In this document: piece by piece, positions 39,965-43,420 of the stretch
How positions within the stretch are numbered: the first letter of the stretch is position 1
Layout: every line of letters begins with the position of its first letter
Assembly: GCF_040605455.1 (NCBI RefSeq)
Contig: NZ_JBEXCV010000066.1
Location: 1-43,420 of the forward strand
Source: Embleya sp040605455
GTDB taxonomy: Bacteria; Actinomycetota; Actinomycetes; Streptomycetales; Streptomycetaceae
Direction: 5' to 3'
Length of the DNA stretch: 43,420 nucleotides
Translations under genes and position numbers: made by a program
The notes under the pieces: model-generated
What the model saw: only the letters and a program-made list of their open reading frames with translations
What the model was told of the DNA's origin: nothing
Databases searched by the model: none

Positions 39965-40556
39965 CGCTGCCGCCGAGGTCCGGACCCTGGGCGGGACCGA
40001 AGGCGCGCTGGAGCGCCGCATGATCGAGGACCCCCGTCACTATCGTTGCCACGCCGACGAGCATAAGACCACCGTTGATTTTGCCCGCAGCCCCCACATC
40101 CCCCCAGATCGGCAACAGGCCGGCCACCGCGAGCGTGCCCCAGACGGCCACATGGTGTGGCCTCGGCCGCATGCCGACGGCGTACGAGACGTACATCACC
40201 GATGCGAGCGCGGCGGTGGTGGTGCTGAGCGGCAGGGCGACGTGCCAGTCCAGGTTCACCGCGCCGGCGACCAGGGCCGCACCCGCGGCGGTGGCGATCG
40301 CGGCTCGCGTGCGGGCTCGGCCCGACGGGGTGACCCGACCGTAGTTCTCGGCGTAGTAGCGGGCCGCCCACAGGTAGACCGCCCCGGCCACGCCCACGAG
40401 CGCCCCCGCGGTCCAGGTGACCCATGCGTGATCCAGCGGCCCCCATCGCAGGTTCGTCACTCCGGCGACGATGAACAGGACGCCGGCCGGGATCGAGAGC
40501 AGTCCCCTGAGATAGGAGTAGTCCGCCGCAGCCGATTCGAGGCTCTTACGATCCAT
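39951..40556 (-). CDS. Polytopic membrane protein of unknown function
   Basis: 201 residues, about six membrane segments: LLSIPAGVLFIVAGVTNLRW, VTWTAGALVGVAGAVYLWAA, AAIATAAGAALVAGAVNLDW, ALPLSTTTAALASVMYVSYA, HVAVWGTLAVAGLLPIW and GGLMLVGVATIVTGVLDH. No known transporter motif. GGGGAGG lies 6 nt before the ATG at 40556. It is paired with the winged-helix regulator whose start lies inside it, a pairing seen for small stress-responsive membrane proteins. Function cannot be assigned. Confidence 0.82.
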   Translation of the reverse strand: MDRKSLESAAADYSYLRGLLSIPAGVLFIVAGVTNLRWGPLDHAWVTWTAGALVGVAGAVYLWAARYYAENYGRVTPSGRARTRAAIATAAGAALVAGAVNLDWHVALPLSTTTAALASVMYVSYAVGMRPRPHHVAVWGTLAVAGLLPIWGDVGAAGKINGGLMLVGVATIVTGVLDHAALQRAFGPAQGPDLGGSDVGA

Positions 40557-40568
40557 TGCGATCCTCCC

Positions 40569-40626
40569 CAAACTGGTTTGTGCTACAGACTCTACGGCTC
40601 GATCGGCGTGTTGCAAACAGGTTTGC
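40569..40626. promoter_or_regulatory. Two CAAACNGGTTTG operators of the membrane protein/regulator operon
   Basis: CAAACTGGTTTG (40569-40580) and GCAAACAGGTTTGC (40613-40626) are palindromes sharing CAAACWGGTTTG; a further half-site GCAAAC lies at 40630-40635. The sites flank a possible minus-strand promoter (TTTGCA, 17 bp, TAGAGT), ideal for repression. Confidence 0.8.
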
Positions 40627-40736
40627 GACGCAAACTTCGTGTGGGCGGGTGAGTGGATCGGGGTGGCGGAGACGCGTGGGTGACGGCCGGCGCTGGTACA
40701 TGAACACTGCGGGCGCGGGCGAGAACGACGCCGGCT

Positions 40737-41534
40737 TCAGGGGGTGGTGGCCGGGATGCCGGTCGGGGTGGGGCGGGTTGGGGGGTGGGGCAGGGTGATG
40801 CCGAAGTGGTCCTGGTAGGCGGCCAGGACGGCGGCGTCGTCGGTGAGGTGTTCTTCGTGGCGGTCGGTGCCGGTGGTGCGGACGAGGGTGCGGTCGCTGA
40901 TGGTGATGCGGCCGTCGGGGGTCGGGCGCGAGCACAGGGGGGCGCGGGTGAAGTGCGACGTGGGCGAGGTCTGATGCCACCAGCAGCCGGCCACGAAGTC
41001 GCGCAGGTCGCGCGGTCGCGGCTCCAGGCGGTATTGGGGCCGGCCGTCGTGCAGGATGTCGAGTTCGCCGTACTCGCCTTCGACTACGCGGAACACCCCG
41101 CCCGGGTCGCGCTGGTCGGTACGCAGGTCCAGACGCACCGGGTGGTGGGTGAACCGGCCGAATCCGACGTCGGCGAGCCACGGTCGGTCCAGGTCCACGC
41201 GCAGCGCGAGGTGGTCGAACGGGATGCCCAGGCGGCCCTGATCGTCGTACGTGCGCGCGGCGAGCAGCGTGACCCGGTAGCCGAGGGCGCGCAGCAGCGC
41301 GGCGAACGCGCCGCCGAGTTCGTAGCAGAAGCCGCCGCGGCGCCGGTCCAGGATCTTGGCCAGGAGCGCCTCCTCGGTGAGTTCGACGGGCCGGCCGAGG
41401 TGGATGTCGAGGTTTTCGAACGGCACTGCGAGCAGATGCCGCCACTGAAGATCGGCCAGGGCCGCAGCGTCGGGATGTGCGGGGCGCGCGGCATCGAGAA
41501 GGGTGAGGTAGGTGTCGGCGCGGTCGTGGTCCAC
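40737..41534 (-). CDS. nat: Arylamine N-acetyltransferase
   Basis: 265 residues. The Cys-His-Asp triad is complete: C70 in LDRRRGGFCYELG, H108 in GIPFDHLALRV and D122 in WLADVGFGRF. VPFENLDIHLGRPVEL is the family's N-terminal signature. NATs transfer acetyl from acetyl-CoA to arylamines and hydrazines; related enzymes in actinomycetes also form amides in ansamycin (RifF-type) assembly, but no polyketide synthase is present here. GTG start at 41534 preceded by GGAG with 7 nt spacing. The C-terminal Pro/Thr tail is unremarkable. Confidence 0.94.
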   Translation of the reverse strand: MDHDRADTYLTLLDAARPAHPDAAALADLQWRHLLAVPFENLDIHLGRPVELTEEALLAKILDRRRGGFCYELGGAFAALLRALGYRVTLLAARTYDDQGRLGIPFDHLALRVDLDRPWLADVGFGRFTHHPVRLDLRTDQRDPGGVFRVVEGEYGELDILHDGRPQYRLEPRPRDLRDFVAGCWWHQTSPTSHFTRAPLCSRPTPDGRITISDRTLVRTTGTDRHEEHLTDDAAVLAAYQDHFGITLPHPPTRPTPTGIPATTP

Positions 41535-41952
41535 CGTGTCTCCGTGCTGTGTGAGTGCGCCATGCGATGTGATGCGTGGTGCGTGGGGTGCCGAGCGACT
41601 CGGCGGCCCTCATCATGCCGATGCCCCCGACCCCGCTCATCACGGGGCGATACCGGCATCCATCCCGCTCGGTCCCGCCGCATACGCGGGGCGCAGGCGT
41701 CTCGGTACGGAAACCGCATGCCGCACAGCCCACGCGGGGTGGTCGTGCCGCGCGTCGTGGCGGCCCTGGTGGCCGGCCGGGTTCGACGGCCACGATCGGG
41801 CGGGCACCGGCCCCGGAATCGCGTCGGTTGCCGGTGGCAAGCGGGCGGGATGTCGGTCGGCGGACCGCGGCGAGCCGGTCGGCCGACGGGCACCACGCCC
41901 ACGATCGCGCCCCTTGTCGGGTGCGCGAGCCGAGGCGGCTAGGTTGGACGGC
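41535..41952. other. Divergent intergenic region, no gene seen
   Basis: 418 bp between the NAT and racemase genes. It contains a stretch of GATG/CGATG words near 41550-41585 (CCATGCGATGTGATGCGTGG) but no palindrome I can support. Frames on both strands are Arg-rich. Confidence 0.35.
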
Positions 41953-42744
41953 ATGCTTGTGGCGTTGATCGATTCCGGGACGGGACTGTTGCCGACGGCG
42001 GGGTGGCTGCGACGGTTGCGGCCCGACCTCGACCTACTGCTGTGCATGGACCCCGATCACATGCCCTGGGGCGACCGCGGCGAGGCGATGATCACCCGAC
42101 GGGTGCTGGCCGCCGCGGACCTGGCCGCCGAGCGCGGTGCCGAGGGCATCGTGGTGCCGTGCAACACCGCCACCGTGACCGCCCTGGACACGCTGCGCAC
42201 GCGCTGCGAGCCCGCCGTACCGGTGGTGGGCACCGTGCCGGCGATCAAGCCCGCAGCCGGCTCCGGCGCCCCGTTCGCGGTGTGGGCCACCGTCGCCACC
42301 ACCGCGAGTGCGTACCAGGCCCGCCTGATCGAGGAGTTTGCCGCCGGCCACACCGTGGAGCGGGTGGCCTGCCCCGGCCTGGCCGAGGCGATCGACCGGG
42401 CCGATCAGCCGGCCGTCGAGGCCGCCATCGCCGACGCCGCGCGGCGTACCCCCGCGCACTGCGTCGGCGTGGTTCTGGGATGTACGCACTACCCACTCGT
42501 CGCCGACCGGATCGCCGCCGCGCTGCCCGCCGGGGTGGGGCTCTACGACAGTGCCGAGGCGGTCGCCCGCCAGACGCTGCGCCGGCTGGGCCTGGCCGAG
42601 GACCCGGACGCGCTGCCCGGCACGGTCGAGGTCACCCTCAGCGGACGCCCCGGCACGCTGCCGCCGAACGCGCTGGCCTATCCGCTGGGCCGCGCGCTCG
42701 CCGCCGGCGTTCGGCCGGTGCCCGTGCGTGCGCAGCCGGCCTGA
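41953..42744 (+). CDS. Glutamate/aspartate racemase family protein (MurI-like)
   Basis: 263 residues. The two catalytic cysteines are C70 in IVVPCNTATVTALDTL (CNTAT) and C177 in VVLGCTHYPLVADRI (GCTHYPL); DSGTGLLPTAG near the start matches DSGxGGL of glutamate racemase. Length and order match MurI. It is either a second racemase or a variant for another amino acid; substrate not proven. TAGGTT lies 7 nt before the ATG at 41953 with no SD, so a leaderless message is likely. Convergent with the VOC gene after 25 bp. Confidence 0.87.
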   Translation: MLVALIDSGTGLLPTAGWLRRLRPDLDLLLCMDPDHMPWGDRGEAMITRRVLAAADLAAERGAEGIVVPCNTATVTALDTLRTRCEPAVPVVGTVPAIKPAAGSGAPFAVWATVATTASAYQARLIEEFAAGHTVERVACPGLAEAIDRADQPAVEAAIADAARRTPAHCVGVVLGCTHYPLVADRIAAALPAGVGLYDSAEAVARQTLRRLGLAEDPDALPGTVEVTLSGRPGTLPPNALAYPLGRALAAGVRPVPVRAQPA

Positions 42745-42769
42745 GTGGACGCGGATCGCACAACCCGCA

Positions 42770-43171
42770 CTACGCGTTCCAGGTCCTGGTGCACAGCACC
42801 AGTTGGTAGCCGTCCGGGTCGACGACGGTGACGCCGTACTCGTCCCAGTACGGGTTGTGCGCGGTGGTCCGGGTGCCACCGGCCGCGACCAGGCGGTCGA
42901 TCAGCGCGGGGTCGATCGGCTCGCCCAGGTAGAGCACGAACAGGTCCTCGACCGTGGGCGTGGGCGGCAGCGGGTTCTCCGGGTCGATGGTCAGTTCGAA
43001 GTGCCAACCGCCGCCCGGGATGCCGACCATGACCAGGTCCCACTCGCCCGAGACGCGCTCGGTGGTGCGCCACAGGACTTCCAGGCCCAGCCCCTCGACG
43101 TAGAAGCGTTCGGCGGCGGCCAGGTCGCGCGAGGGGCGGGCGACTCGTACGTGCGTGTCGGTGCTGATCAT
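42770..43171 (-). CDS. VOC superfamily protein
   Basis: 133 residues. STDTHVRVARPSRDLAAAER, FYVEGLGLEVLWRTTERVSG, GIPGGGWHFELTID (the HFE motif containing a metal ligand Glu) and YGVTVVDPDGYQLVLCTRTW (VDPDGYQ) make one complete glyoxalase/bleomycin-resistance module. Substrate unknown. TAATCT is 7 nt before the ATG at 43171, pointing to leaderless initiation. Confidence 0.87.
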   Translation of the reverse strand: MISTDTHVRVARPSRDLAAAERFYVEGLGLEVLWRTTERVSGEWDLVMVGIPGGGWHFELTIDPENPLPPTPTVEDLFVLYLGEPIDPALIDRLVAAGGTRTTAHNPYWDEYGVTVVDPDGYQLVLCTRTWNA

Positions 43172-43420
43172 GTGGCTGAGATTAGTGGGTGCCCACCGGC
43201 CCTCGACGGCGTGTGCCGACCCGGCTCGACCGAGTGCCGGTCGCCCGCGAACCGGACGGATCCGACGGGACCCGAAGCGGTCCGCGGGCATCGCACGGGC
43301 CGAGCCGGGTGCGACACCGATGCGCCCTGCCGGCGGGGGGGGCGGGGGCGCGGGGCGGGGCCCGGGGGGGGGGGGGGGGAGGGAGGCGAGGGATCTACGC
43401 CAGACGACTAAAAAGTAGTG
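43172..43420. other. Contig-end region with poly-G artefact
   Basis: After a promoter for the VOC gene there is GC-rich sequence without a gene. From about 43335 the sequence becomes runs of G (longest near 43363-43379), then a short more AT-rich tail ending AAAAAGTAGTG. This looks like low-quality sequence at an assembly end. Confidence 0.6.

Overview
The window is about 43 kb of very GC-rich DNA (roughly 70% G+C or more by eye). Codons end almost always in G or C, GTG starts are frequent, and overlapping start/stop codons are common. With a DmdR/IdeR-type iron box, many TetR-family regulators with efflux pumps and a streptogramin-lyase homologue, this fits a filamentous actinomycete, most likely a Streptomycetaceae-like organism. 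Genus-level assignment is inference. I see no rRNA, tRNA, CRISPR array, IS element or prophage. The last ~60 bases contain a long G run and look like a low-quality contig end.

Layout. 1-4.7 kb: mismatch DNA glycosylase (cut by the left edge), GNAT, VOC protein, a 52-aa basic protein, a MOSC protein, a LysE exporter with a decayed small gene behind it, and an S24/S26-like mini-peptidase. 4.7-6.4 kb: a fused DhaK-DhaL dihydroxyacetone kinase. 6.8-10.9 kb: a minus-strand set in which a 66-aa peptide gene is followed by a strong hairpin, two unrecognised proteins and a beta-lactamase-fold serine hydrolase, with a virginiamycin B lyase homologue upstream. The last three genes overlap by 4 nt each. 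11.2-17.3 kb: TetR regulator, acyltransferase, GNAT, DprE2-like SDR, HD protein coupled to a Tat-type L,D-transpeptidase, and a Gfo/Idh/MocA oxidoreductase. 17.6-20.7 kb: a stand-alone methionine aminopeptidase divergent from a tiny XRE regulator, a SUKH/SMI1 protein and a broken phosphotransferase. 20.7-27.8 kb: DHA2 efflux pump with divergent TetR and twin operators, HAD phosphatase, SDR, a truncated MOSC protein, YchJ, and a TetR-MFS pair overlapping at CTGA. 27.9-32.7 kb: secreted M1 peptidase, iron-regulated siderophore-interacting protein, SGNH hydrolase, methyltransferase, single-domain response regulator. 32.7-36.7 kb: a GntR-TetR fusion regulator divergent from a DHA2 pump over a GTGCACTA array, and a second methyltransferase. 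36.9-43.4 kb: a broken gene, DUF952 protein, GlxA-type regulator coupled to a DJ-1/PfpI protein, a membrane protein/winged-helix pair with CAAACNGGTTTG operators, arylamine N-acetyltransferase, Glu/Asp racemase and a VOC protein.

The window therefore reads as an accessory region rich in detoxification and efflux modules, each with its own recognisable operator. Many genes carry a TANNNT box 6-9 nt before the start codon, the signature of leaderless mRNAs. At least four gene remnants indicate ongoing turnover.

The best candidate for an undescribed system is the peptide operon at 9750-6810. It has a precursor-like 66-aa peptide with an acidic middle, a hydrophobic run and a basic tail. A hairpin follows directly after its stop codon. 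Two unknown proteins and a serine hydrolase are then translationally coupled to one another. Its function is not established by the sequence.
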